Of a stretch of 64,000 bases of DNA, positions 35,683-43,655 are shown piece after piece (within the stretch, counting starts at the first letter, position 1; each line of letters opens with the position of its first letter). Source of the stretch: Ekhidna lutea (GTDB taxonomy: Bacteria; Bacteroidota; Bacteroidia; Cytophagales; Cyclobacteriaceae). The stretch lies in the NCBI RefSeq assembly GCF_900188325.1, contig NZ_FZPD01000001.1, positions 372,001 to 436,000 of the forward strand, given 5' to 3'. The position numbers were made by a program, and so were the translations under genes. The notes beneath the pieces are model-generated. The model was not told where the DNA came from and ran no database searches. It was given only the letters and a program-made list of their open reading frames with translations.

Positions 35683-36459
35683 ATGATTGCAGTAGTCTCT
35701 CCAGCCAAAAATCTTGATTTTAAAACAAAATTTGATACACCTACCTCTCAGCCAAGATTAATGGAGTGTACCAATGAGCTGATTGATGTGATGCGGAAAA
35801 AGTCTGTCGATGAAGTCTCAGAGTTGATGACCATCAGCCGACAGCTTGCAGGATTGAATGTTCATCGATTCAAAGAGTTTGATCCCGCGCATACAGCTGA
35901 CAATGCCAAACCTGCCGCTCTTGCATTTAATGGAGATGTATATCAGGGACTGCAAGCAGAGACTTTTGATGAAAAGAAAATGGAGTTTGCCCAAAAGCAT
36001 TTTCGAATTCTATCCGGGCTTTATGGGTTACTTCGGCCATTGGACCTCATTCAACCCTATCGATTGGAGATGGGAACGAAGCTTGCATTTGATGACTATA
36101 ATACGCTTTATGAATACTGGGATCGCAAAATTCTGGACTTACTTGTCTATGACTTGAAAGAACAAGGAGATGATATCATATTGAACCTTGCTTCCAACGA
36201 ATACTTCAAGTCTGTTGATAAAAAGGATATGCCTGCACGGGTAATTGATGTCGAATTCAAGCATTTAAAGAATGGGAAGTACAAGATCATCTCTTTTTAT
36301 GCGAAGAAAGCTCGCGGTTTGATGTCCCGATTCATGATTGAGCACCAAATTACCAATCCGGAAGATTTGAGAGCGTTTGATTATGAAGGCTACTACTTTG
36401 ATGAGGCGGCTTCTACGGAAAACAAGTTGGCTTTTAAGAGAGATTCTAAGGGGAAATAG
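35683..36459 (+). CDS. yaaA: Peroxide stress protein YaaA
   Basis: Full-length (258 residues) member of the YaaA/DUF328 family, starting MIAVVSPAKNLDF and containing FRILSGLYGLLRPLDLIQPYR and LNLASNEYFK. In E. coli the protein lowers free iron and limits DNA damage under hydrogen peroxide. It begins four bases after the hydrolase stop and converges with the next gene with one base between them. Confidence 0.93.
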   Translation: MIAVVSPAKNLDFKTKFDTPTSQPRLMECTNELIDVMRKKSVDEVSELMTISRQLAGLNVHRFKEFDPAHTADNAKPAALAFNGDVYQGLQAETFDEKKMEFAQKHFRILSGLYGLLRPLDLIQPYRLEMGTKLAFDDYNTLYEYWDRKILDLLVYDLKEQGDDIILNLASNEYFKSVDKKDMPARVIDVEFKHLKNGKYKIISFYAKKARGLMSRFMIEHQITNPEDLRAFDYEGYYFDEAASTENKLAFKRDSKGK

Positions 36460-36460
36460 C

Positions 36461-36958
36461 TTACTCTTTAGCAAGGAAAAGAACAATTGTTCCGGTTCGC
36501 TTTCCCTCTTTCTCTTTCATTTCTTTTAGATAAGCTTTATAAGTGTAAGGATTATCAAAATCATATCGATTATTGTAATAGTCTGCGAAAATGAGTGTGG
36601 GCGAAGTGTCATTGTATCCATCAGCCTTCACTGTATAATGGATATGCTCACCAGTCTCTGCATCATTATACCCTCGTGGGAATATGGTCACCACTTTTCC
36701 TTTTCCATTTGCATCCGTATATAGTGTACCACTGATTCTCGCATCTCTTGGTCGCTCACTTTCATAGTCACCGATATGGTTAGTCTGGTAGGTATACACC
36801 TCAGCACCCGATATTGGTTTCTTTGTTTCGGAATCCATTACCAATAGCTCATACGTGAAAGGAATGCCAGGCTCATCATCCTCAATGATTTTAATTTCTG
36901 ATTGGGAAAAGGCGAATAATTGTATAAGTAGAAAAATGAGGTAGGATGTTGATTTCAT
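36461..36958 (-). CDS. Secreted intradiol-dioxygenase-fold protein
   Basis: A signal peptide (MKSTSYLIFLLIQLFAFSQ) precedes a small beta domain with KPISGAEVYTYQTNHIGDY, RISGTLYTDANGKG, FPRGYN and HIHYTVKADGY. This order resembles the C-terminal fold of intradiol ring-cleavage dioxygenases (substituent-alcohol DxxGxY, TDxxG, HIH). Only part of the iron ligand set is evident, so activity is doubtful; a transthyretin-like carbohydrate or protein-binding role is an alternative. Confidence 0.65.
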   Translation of the reverse strand: MKSTSYLIFLLIQLFAFSQSEIKIIEDDEPGIPFTYELLVMDSETKKPISGAEVYTYQTNHIGDYESERPRDARISGTLYTDANGKGKVVTIFPRGYNDAETGEHIHYTVKADGYNDTSPTLIFADYYNNRYDFDNPYTYKAYLKEMKEKEGKRTGTIVLFLAKE

Positions 36959-37047
36959 AGCAGTGAAATTTCTAGAGTTTACGCACAGGTGTTAATTAGG
37001 GTTGATTAACTTAAGAAAGTCTTGATTTCACCCAAACACAATTTGCT

Positions 37048-37494
37048 ATGAAATTTGAAGGTCACATTGATATTAATAAACCCATTGGTATAGTTGCAAA
37101 ATATTTTGAAGACCCAAAATATCTTGGCGAATATCAGGAGGGTTTTGTAAAGAAGGTTTTAGAAGAGGGAGAGAAGGGCCAGAATGGGGCTGTTTCGAAG
37201 ATGTACTACAAGAATGGAAAATATGAAATGGCGCTAACAGAAACCATCATCTCAAACAAATTACCAAAATATTTTGAGGCATTTTATCATCATAAACACA
37301 TGGACAACACAATGAAATGTGCGTTCACTTCACTTGGTGAAAATGAAACCAGGTATCAGACCTTTGTTGAATACACACGTATTGATTGGTTCATGCCCAA
37401 GCTGATTTCAATTCTTTTTCCCGGGATGTACAAAAAACCCGTCCGTAGATGGATGGAGAATTTTAAGCGATTCGTAGAAGCTCAGGACAGTTAA
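37048..37494 (+). CDS. SRPBCC (START-like) domain protein
   Basis: A 148-residue soluble protein with the polyketide-cyclase/Bet v1 pattern: an early FEGHIDINKPIGIVAKYFED strand-helix, alternating strands and a long C-terminal helix (PVRRWMENFKRFVEAQ). Such domains form a cavity for hydrophobic ligands. The ligand is unknown. Its stop lies at the edge of the 247-bp tandem repeat array. Confidence 0.75.
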   Translation: MKFEGHIDINKPIGIVAKYFEDPKYLGEYQEGFVKKVLEEGEKGQNGAVSKMYYKNGKYEMALTETIISNKLPKYFEAFYHHKHMDNTMKCAFTSLGENETRYQTFVEYTRIDWFMPKLISILFPGMYKKPVRRWMENFKRFVEAQDS

Positions 37495-37496
37495 AC

Positions 37497-37522
37497 AAAA
37501 AAGCCACCTAAAAAGGTGGCTT
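37497..37522 (-). terminator. tRNA-type terminator, unit 1 copy
   Basis: On the minus strand GCCACC-TTTTTA-GGTGGC followed by six T residues. Third copy downstream of the tRNA. Confidence 0.7.
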
Positions 37523-37743
37523 AACATGTCGGGCCTGCCCGACGAAATGCAATGAAGTCGGGATGACTGGATCGATCGGAGTGGCGTTCCACCCAGCGCC
37601 CTCCAGCCCTTCGAAGTGCTTGATCCTATATCGGGATGACTGGATTGCTCATACGCACACCCTTGCCGCACGACCCTCGTGAATCTTCGTTGTACCTCCT
37701 TGATTTCGAACCGCTTCGCTGGTTCTCATCCAAAAGCGTAAAC

Positions 37744-37769
37744 AAAAAAGCCACCTAAAAAGGTGGCTT
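37744..37769 (-). terminator. tRNA-type terminator, unit 2 copy
   Basis: Same hairpin and T run as unit 1, 247 bases away, read on the minus strand. Confidence 0.7.
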
Positions 37770-37990
37770 AACATGTCGGGCTTGCCCGACGAAATGCAAT
37801 GAAGTCGGGATGACTGGATCGATCGGAGTGGCGTTCCACCCAGCGACCTCCAGCCCTTCGAAGTGCTTGATCCTATATCGGGATGACTGGATTACTCAAA
37901 CGCACACCCTTGCCGCACGACCCTTCGTGAATCTTCGTCGTACCTCCTCGATTTTGAACCGCTTCGCTGGTTCTCATCCAAAACCATAAC

Positions 37991-38014
37991 AAAAAAGCCA
38001 CCCTAAGGTGGCTT
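37991..38014 (-). terminator. Terminator of the tRNA-Pro gene
   Basis: On the minus strand GCCACC-TTAG-GGTGGC followed by six T residues, about 37 bases beyond the tRNA 3' end. The nearest of three copies and the likely functional one. Confidence 0.8.
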
Positions 38015-38050
38015 AACATGTCGGGCCTGCCCGACGAAATGCAATGAAGT

Positions 38051-38124
38051 CGGGATGACTGGATTCGAACCAGCGACCTCCCGCACCCTAAGCGGGTACT
38101 CTAACCGGACTGAGCCACATCCCG
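38051..38124 (-). tRNA. tRNA-Pro (anticodon AGG)
   Basis: The 74-nt minus-strand sequence folds as a full cloverleaf: acceptor CGGGATG/CATCCCG, D stem GCTC/GAGT, anticodon stem CCCGC/GCGGG with loop TTAGGGT, five-base variable loop, T arm GCTGG-TTCGAAT-CCAGT. C1-G72, discriminator A and G35-G36 fit a bacterial proline tRNA. CCA is not encoded. The loop places AGG at positions 34-36, reading CCU (and more codons if A34 becomes inosine). Short variable loop rules out leucine. Confidence 0.9.
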
Positions 38125-38144
38125 AACAGTGCAAAAATATATAA

Positions 38145-39278
38145 TCAATAGCCTCTGTAGAAACTCCTGATATGTCCTACCGCCTGATCATAAATGGGAG
38201 CACAGAATTGCTCAAAAAGGAACTGTGGAGGTGGAGCAGGCGCCTCACGTTGCTTTGATCGCAGAAGTTGTTCATTGCTTAATGCACGCTTATCACCCTG
38301 AAAAGACGCCCATTCAGAAAGCCACCGATACTCCCCTGACATCTTTCGCTGAAATAAAATCTTATTGGTTCTTGCATCAAAGATTTTCATGTCGAGCAAA
38401 CCTCTGGAATCAAGGTATTTAGAAAACTCAGTATACTCAGCTTCCACCGTTCCATAGGCATCTCTTGTTACCCCTTCAATTTCGACCTGACCAACCACCA
38501 CACTGTCTTTGGTTAGCTGCTTGGTGGATTCTTTCATAAATGATTGGCCTACCACGAAATCATCAAACTGCATTACCACGATATGATCTGGTTGATCCAG
38601 TCCTTCGTTGTTGGCTTCTGCAGGGCTGTAGAATCGAACAAATTCATTGAATCGCCCTCTCTCAACAAACTCATAGAGCCGATTCTGGAAGAATTCATGA
38701 CTCAGCCCAAGCGAACGCGAATGCACAGGGATTTGATCAATGACTACTTTAAGTGTAGCATAGTATTTAGACTCCTCAAGTTTTTGTGGAGTGTCCTTAT
38801 AGTTTGGGCGAAGCTCCTGTACTCGTTGAAAATGGCGGTACGCATCAATAGCAGACTCGCGAGTTCCTTTGGCCAACTCCAGCACTCCCGCATCATATCG
38901 CTCATCTGCCGCCAAAACTGCCGCATCATTAAATTCATTCCGATAGTTTTCAACCTTTGGGAAAACTTCCATGCACGCCGGGCATCTCCATATTTCATCA
39001 TACATCTGATTGAGCCTTCCATAAGAGGAGGCAATCCTGTCCCACTTAAATCGATCTTGTGATGACTTCAGTTGTTTGATCCTATTTAGGTGAACCTTTT
39101 GAGCCATAGGATAGGCTTTTTTCAGTGTAGATCGAGCCTTTTTGTTGCCGGGGCTTTTTTGCAATCGGTTAACTGCGGTTGAAACAGCTGCTTCGTAATC
39201 ACCCTTTTCAAACAGCTTTTTACCGCTAGAGCAGGCACATAAAACAACCAATATGAGGATATAGCTAAGATTTTTCAT
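38145..39278 (-). CDS. Predicted TPR-like lipoprotein
   Basis: N-terminal lipoprotein-type signal (MKNLSYILILVVLCAC), then a tetratricopeptide-like helical region (FEKGDYEAAVSTAVNRLQKS; YRHFQRVQELRPNY) over about 130 residues, and a beta-rich C-terminal half with no recognised domain. A WRCPACMEVF segment has a CxxC pair. It is probably a periplasm-facing envelope protein; the specific function is unknown. It ends 20 bases from the tRNA gene. Confidence 0.75.
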   Translation of the reverse strand: MKNLSYILILVVLCACSSGKKLFEKGDYEAAVSTAVNRLQKSPGNKKARSTLKKAYPMAQKVHLNRIKQLKSSQDRFKWDRIASSYGRLNQMYDEIWRCPACMEVFPKVENYRNEFNDAAVLAADERYDAGVLELAKGTRESAIDAYRHFQRVQELRPNYKDTPQKLEESKYYATLKVVIDQIPVHSRSLGLSHEFFQNRLYEFVERGRFNEFVRFYSPAEANNEGLDQPDHIVVMQFDDFVVGQSFMKESTKQLTKDSVVVGQVEIEGVTRDAYGTVEAEYTEFSKYLDSRGLLDMKIFDARTNKILFQRKMSGEYRWLSEWASFQGDKRALSNEQLLRSKQREAPAPPPQFLFEQFCAPIYDQAVGHIRSFYRGY

Positions 39279-39382
39279 GGCTGAATGATTTTTTCAGATA
39301 GGTGATTCAAAGATTAAGCCATTAAAATGAAAAAACCACGAATTCCTATTTTTTGTAGATGAAGAGGAATGATAACTAGACA

Positions 39383-40321
39383 TTATTTATGCAACCACCC
39401 AAACAACTCCATTAGCCAGGCCACACCTAAATGAATAAATATACCTCCCCAAATATTACGACTATTGTAGGATATAATCCCCAGAACATACCCGCCGAAT
39501 ATTGAGCTGATCGTTTCTCCTAAAGGCTTTCCGAAATGCAAGAACGCATAGGTTACCACCATGGGTAGAACAGCATACCCACCGAGCGTTCTGGTAAAGG
39601 CAAAGATTAGAAACCCTCTAAATATTAACTCAACAGAAATAAAATTACTTCCATAGCATAGCTCATAGGCAGCCACCAGCCAGCCTTCTGCAAGATCGGG
39701 ATTTTGGCTTAGGTAAAGATTAGCGCCCGAACCGGTATAACGCGGATAAAACTCCTGGATGTCCCCAATAAAAGATCCGATTCCGATAAAAAGAGCTGAA
39801 ATCCCCAATAAGACTAAATAGGGTTTTGGATCAAATCGTTTCCAGCTGAGTCCGTAATAGTTTTTGGTTTCATCCTTTTCCAAAAAGGGATATAAAATCA
39901 GCATGGGGATTACCACCAAAATCAAACTGGATGCCCAATGCACACACCGGATGATAAAGTGATACTCCATTCTGGGTAGCACCTTCAGCCATTCGTCAAA
40001 TCCATAAAACGAACGATCCAGTGACAGTAGACCAAAGCCAATGATGAACTTTATCCAGTAACTTTTGCTACTTAGCCAGTCTTTCTTCTTACCAAAGAAA
40101 TATAAGATCAAACAGACAACAACGAATGGAAATCCATGGAAAAGAAACATCCACAACCACTTGATAGGTTGTCCATTGTATGAATCTATGACTCCATCTT
40201 CAAAATCAAAGCGATAGTTGAAGATGATACAGATCGTAGTGAAAAGGAGTATCGTCAGGTATAATTTCCAATCGAAATGTGAGCGCTGATATTCTTTGAG
40301 GTACTGAAGAACTTTCTTCAT
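39383..40321 (-). CDS. CPBP-family intramembrane protease-like protein
   Basis: About eight membrane segments in 312 residues, with a CPBP/Rce1-type core: VELIFRGFLIFAF, YAFLHFGKPLGE and HLGVAWLMEL near the C-terminus. The first glutamate of the canonical EExxxR motif is replaced by valine here, while the second Glu, the Arg and both later histidines remain. That leaves proteolytic activity uncertain. It appears to be a single-gene unit. Confidence 0.82.
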   Translation of the reverse strand: MKKVLQYLKEYQRSHFDWKLYLTILLFTTICIIFNYRFDFEDGVIDSYNGQPIKWLWMFLFHGFPFVVVCLILYFFGKKKDWLSSKSYWIKFIIGFGLLSLDRSFYGFDEWLKVLPRMEYHFIIRCVHWASSLILVVIPMLILYPFLEKDETKNYYGLSWKRFDPKPYLVLLGISALFIGIGSFIGDIQEFYPRYTGSGANLYLSQNPDLAEGWLVAAYELCYGSNFISVELIFRGFLIFAFTRTLGGYAVLPMVVTYAFLHFGKPLGETISSIFGGYVLGIISYNSRNIWGGIFIHLGVAWLMELFGWLHK

Positions 40322-40381
40322 TGGTCAGTTTATGGTATGAAAATCCTAAATTAGACTATTCATTTCAAAGCAGATTCATTC

Positions 40382-41140
40382 ATGTGTCTAATCACATATG
40401 CGTATAAGGCCCACCCAAAATACAAGTTTATCCTTGCGGCAAACAGGGACGAATTCTATGCTCGACCTACAGCAGTTGCCCATTGGTGGGAAGACCACCC
40501 TGAAATATTAGGAGGAAGAGACTTGGAGGCCAAAGGAACTTGGATGGCTATTCATAAAAATGGTCGGTTTGCAGCTGTCACAAACTTCAGGGATATCCAA
40601 AACATTAAATCTGATGCACAGTCGAGAGGTGATCTGCCAGTCAACTTTCTGCTTAGTAAAGAGCGACCTACAACTTATTCCCGCGACGTATTTTCATCGG
40701 GAGATAAATACAATGGATTTAATCTGATTACGCTCGATCAAGAGCTCGCACATGTAAGCAATTATGACAAACAGGTAAACATGATTGATCCCGGAGTTTA
40801 TGGATTAAGTAATGCCCTTTTGGATACACCCTGGCCAAAGGTTGAGAAATCAAAGCGTGAATTCAATACACTGATAAAGCAGCCATTTAAACTTGAACAA
40901 CTCATTGAGATGATGCAGGATACGGAAACAGCTCCGGATGATCAGCTACCTGAAACAGGGTTGGATTATGATAGAGAGAAGGCTGTGTCCGCCATGTGCA
41001 TAAAAACACCGGACTATGGAACTTGCTGCTCCACTGCACTAACTATTGACTATGAAGGGAATGTGTCATTTATGGAGAAAAGCTATGCGGTTGGCAACCG
41101 AAAAGAAGATGCGGTATCATTCAACTTTAAAGTGGATTAA
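40382..41140 (+). CDS. NRDE (TANGO2-like) family protein
   Basis: Starts MCLITYAYKAHPKYK with the eponymous NRDE motif in LAANRDEFYARPT, then GGRDLEAKGTWMAI and FAAVTNFRD. The initiating Met is followed directly by Cys, as in Ntn-hydrolase-like members where Cys2 is exposed after Met removal. Length 252 is typical. Animal TANGO2 is linked to heme and lipid handling; the bacterial function is unsettled. Eight bases separate it from the thioesterase gene. Confidence 0.9.
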   Translation: MCLITYAYKAHPKYKFILAANRDEFYARPTAVAHWWEDHPEILGGRDLEAKGTWMAIHKNGRFAAVTNFRDIQNIKSDAQSRGDLPVNFLLSKERPTTYSRDVFSSGDKYNGFNLITLDQELAHVSNYDKQVNMIDPGVYGLSNALLDTPWPKVEKSKREFNTLIKQPFKLEQLIEMMQDTETAPDDQLPETGLDYDREKAVSAMCIKTPDYGTCCSTALTIDYEGNVSFMEKSYAVGNRKEDAVSFNFKVD

Positions 41141-41148
41141 GCAGCACC

Positions 41149-41586
41149 ATGAATAAAGAGCACTTTAAAAAGCTTGAACAGATGTACCTCAATGCAAACG
41201 TCAACACAGATATATTTGATAGTACAACAGCAAGAATCAGTGAGGAGAAAGCAGAAATCGGATTAACGATTGACAAAAAGTACTTCCATGCACTAGGCGC
41301 AATTCATGGCTCGGTTTATTTCAAATTGCTGGACGATGCGGCTTTTTTTTCCGTGAATTCAATTGTGTCTGATGTATTTGTACTCACCACCTCTTTTAAT
41401 ATCAATATCATCAGGCCTGCTACAGAAGGAAAGCTTAATGCAATTGGTACAGTCAGGTTTAAGTCAAAAAGCCTGTTTGTAGCAGAATCTAAACTGTACA
41501 ATGAAGCCGGCAAAGAGATCGCTTTTGGAACCGGACAGTTTGCAAAAAGCAAAGTGCCCTTAACGCCGGAGATCGGATATGTATGA
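41149..41586 (+). CDS. PaaI-like hotdog thioesterase
   Basis: A 145-residue hotdog-fold protein. The conserved HGSVYFKLLDDAAFF segment holds the helix-capping HG and acidic residues of PaaI-type acyl-CoA thioesterases, followed by TTSFNINIIRPATEG. It probably hydrolyses an acyl-CoA; the natural substrate is unknown. It overlaps the transporter gene downstream by ATGA. Confidence 0.87.
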   Translation: MNKEHFKKLEQMYLNANVNTDIFDSTTARISEEKAEIGLTIDKKYFHALGAIHGSVYFKLLDDAAFFSVNSIVSDVFVLTTSFNINIIRPATEGKLNAIGTVRFKSKSLFVAESKLYNEAGKEIAFGTGQFAKSKVPLTPEIGYV

Positions 41587-42782
41587 GTTTTCTTAAAAAA
41601 TATTTTGGTCCCAGCACGCTGGTCACGGCGGCTTTTATTGGCCCGGGCACCTTGACCGTTTGCACGTTGAGTGGAGCAAATTTTGGATACTCATTGTTAT
41701 GGGTGCTCCTCTTTGCAACCATTGCAACCATCATTTTACAAGAAATGACAGCCAGACTCGGACTGATCACTCAAAATGGTTTGGGTGAAGCCATCCGATC
41801 TCAGATTGAAAATCCGATTGCGAAAACCATTGCAATTATGCTGGTTTTCGCAGCAATCATAGTTGGAAATGCCGCTTATGAAGCCGGCAATATCTCTGGT
41901 GCAGTATTAGGCATTTCAGGGATATTCGAGTTTGATTTTTCATGGGCTTTGGTTATCGGGCTCTCTGCTTTCGGAGTTTTGTTCATTGGAAAGGTTAAAA
42001 TAATCGAACGCATACTCATTGGACTGGTGATCCTGATGAGTTTGGTTTTCGTCATTACAGCTATTCTCGTTAACCCGGATTTTTCTGCCATCGTCAATGG
42101 GCTATTCATTCCTTCTTTCACCGAAAAAAATCAATTGGCCATTCTTGGATTGATCGGAACCACCATTGTGCCATATAATCTATTTCTGCATGCTTCCTCC
42201 GTATCACAGAAGTGGAAGTCGGCTAGTGATTTGAAGGATTTACAGAAGGAAAATGGAGTTGCCATTGGTTTGGGCGGATTAATATCCATGGCGATTGTCA
42301 TCACCAGTGCAGCAACGATTTTTGGAAAGGGCGTATCAGGCTTAAATGAAATGGCCATCCAGTTAGAGCCTCTTTTAGGGAGTTGGGCCAGATATTTTCT
42401 TGGGCTTGGGTTGTTTGCGGCGGGCATTTCTTCTGCCATTACCGCTCCGCTTGCTGCCGCTTATGCTGCGAAGGGAATTTTTGGATGGAATTCCAATTTG
42501 AAAAGCCTGAAGTTTCGGATCATCTGGATGCTGATACTGGCAATAGGTGTTCTTTTTTCGATGATTGGATATAAACCAATCGAGGTAATCCAAATCGCCC
42601 AGGTAGCCAATGGAATTCTGCTACCTGTGATTGTTTTCTTTTTGATCTACCTCTGCAATAAGAAGTCACTGTTAAACCAATACGTGAATAAACCATGGCA
42701 AAATGGACTTGCTATTCTCGTAATCGCAATCAGCTTAATCGTCAGCTTCAGAAGTTTGAATAGCGTGTTTAGCTTTTTGTAG
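41583..42782 (+). CDS. NRAMP-fold transporter lacking canonical metal ligands
   Basis: About eleven membrane helices in 399 residues with clear NRAMP similarity. The first-helix signature DPGN is GPGT here (AAFIGPGTLTVCTLSG), and the sixth-helix MPH is VPY (GTTIVPYNLFLHASS). These changes remove the Asp, Asn and Met that bind divalent metal in structures of true NRAMP proteins, so manganese or iron transport is unlikely. Placement directly before pxpABC suggests a substrate connected with 5-oxoproline, but this is inference. It overlaps the thioesterase gene by four bases. Confidence 0.85.
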   Translation: MSFLKKYFGPSTLVTAAFIGPGTLTVCTLSGANFGYSLLWVLLFATIATIILQEMTARLGLITQNGLGEAIRSQIENPIAKTIAIMLVFAAIIVGNAAYEAGNISGAVLGISGIFEFDFSWALVIGLSAFGVLFIGKVKIIERILIGLVILMSLVFVITAILVNPDFSAIVNGLFIPSFTEKNQLAILGLIGTTIVPYNLFLHASSVSQKWKSASDLKDLQKENGVAIGLGGLISMAIVITSAATIFGKGVSGLNEMAIQLEPLLGSWARYFLGLGLFAAGISSAITAPLAAAYAAKGIFGWNSNLKSLKFRIIWMLILAIGVLFSMIGYKPIEVIQIAQVANGILLPVIVFFLIYLCNKKSLLNQYVNKPWQNGLAILVIAISLIVSFRSLNSVFSFL

Positions 42783-42844
42783 GTTACCTAATGCAAGCTT
42801 TTTCATATCACTAAGGTTTAGCGTCTAAAAATAAGCATCACTTT

Positions 42845-42910
42845 GTCATCTCGAGTGAAAGGAGAGATATTTACGAATAAGTAAAGATTTCTCACTGCGT
42901 TCGAAATGTC
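42845..42910. repeat. Imperfect 30+6+30 palindrome reaching into pxpA
   Basis: The left arm starting GTCATCTCGAGTG (42845-42874) and the right arm ending GTTCGAAATGTC (42881-42910) are imperfect inverted repeats around GAATAA. The right arm contains the pxpA start codon (42906-42908). It resembles intergenic palindromic repeats of this phylum and could fold at the start of the message. Confidence 0.65.
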
Positions 42911-43655
42911 TGCCACTATAAGAACAATCGACCTCAATGCCGACCTGGGTGAACACCCTGATAGTGACCTGGATGAGCAAATCATGCCATACATCTCCTC
43001 TTGCAATATTGCCTGTGGAGGTCATGTGGGTAATGAGACTACTGTGAGAAAAACAGTTAGACTGGCATTGAAGCATGAAGTAGCAATAGGTGCACATCCA
43101 TCTTATCCGGATAAGGAAAATTTTGGACGTAAAGTCATGCTGATCCAGCTGGGTGATCTGGCTGCTAGTATCAAGGATCAGATCGAAATAGTACAGCGGA
43201 TTTGTGAGGAAGAAGGTGCGTCTTTACACCATATCAAACCTCATGGAGCACTCTATAATCAAGCCGCAAAAGATCCTTTCATTTCGGAATTGATTTTAAA
43301 AGTGATTGAAGAGGTTTGTCCCAACACCCTGTGGATGGGATTAGCAAACTCAAGTAGTGAAAGGGTTGCTAAAAGGCGAGGCTATACCTTCATTTCTGAA
43401 GGATTTGCTGACAGGCAATATGAGTCGGATGGCACCCTACGATCCCGAACGTTAGATGGGGCTGTACTGAAGCTTGCGGATGTGTTGAAGCAGGTGGATG
43501 AATTGGTGATTAACCATAGGGTTAAGGCACAAGAGTGGTTGCCTTTGGAAATCCAATCCATTTGTCTTCACAGCGATACGGAAGGAGCTGTAACTTTAGC
43601 GAAAGAAATCAATCAACATCTTGTCAGTAAAGGAGTCCGGATCGCTGCAGTTTAA
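42906..43655 (+). CDS. pxpA: 5-oxoprolinase subunit A (LamB/YcsF family)
   Basis: One subunit of the ATP-dependent PxpABC enzyme that opens 5-oxoproline to glutamate. Family motifs IDLNADLGE, SSCNIACGGHVG, HPSYPDKENFGRK and HHIKPHGALYNQAAKD are present; the length of 249 is normal. The ATG at 42906 is the only one near the conserved N-terminus, although it lies inside a palindromic repeat. It is first of three overlapping pxp genes. Confidence 0.93.
   Translation: MSATIRTIDLNADLGEHPDSDLDEQIMPYISSCNIACGGHVGNETTVRKTVRLALKHEVAIGAHPSYPDKENFGRKVMLIQLGDLAASIKDQIEIVQRICEEEGASLHHIKPHGALYNQAAKDPFISELILKVIEEVCPNTLWMGLANSSSERVAKRRGYTFISEGFADRQYESDGTLRSRTLDGAVLKLADVLKQVDELVINHRVKAQEWLPLEIQSICLHSDTEGAVTLAKEINQHLVSKGVRIAAV

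Larger units (their letters stand above)
37497..38050. repeat. 247-bp tandem repeat array carrying tRNA 3'-end copies
   Basis: Two full units (37497-37743 and 37744-37990) and a partial third (from 37991) that runs into the tRNA. Each unit starts AAAAAAGCCACC with a hairpin, then a GTCGGGC/GCCCGAC palindrome, then GAAATGCAATGAAGT, then the tRNA 3'-end sequence CGGGATGACTGGAT. Within a unit that 14-mer occurs twice (37559, 37632, 37806, 37879), and it ends the tRNA proper at 38051. CAGCGACCTCC of the tRNA also recurs in unit 2. The full units look like decayed tRNA copies with insertions. No protein-coding gene is supported here. Confidence 0.9.

Noticed and set aside
37497-38050. Possible CRISPR-like repeat array
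   Set aside because: The unit is 247 bases with no spacer structure and no cas genes nearby; it is a tandem duplication linked to a tRNA end.
38051-38124. Leucine tRNA with anticodon TAG
   Set aside because: The seven-base loop centres on AGG and the variable loop is five bases, whereas leucine tRNAs have a long variable arm.
41583-42782. Manganese/iron transporter MntH
   Set aside because: The DPGN and MPH metal-binding motifs are both altered.
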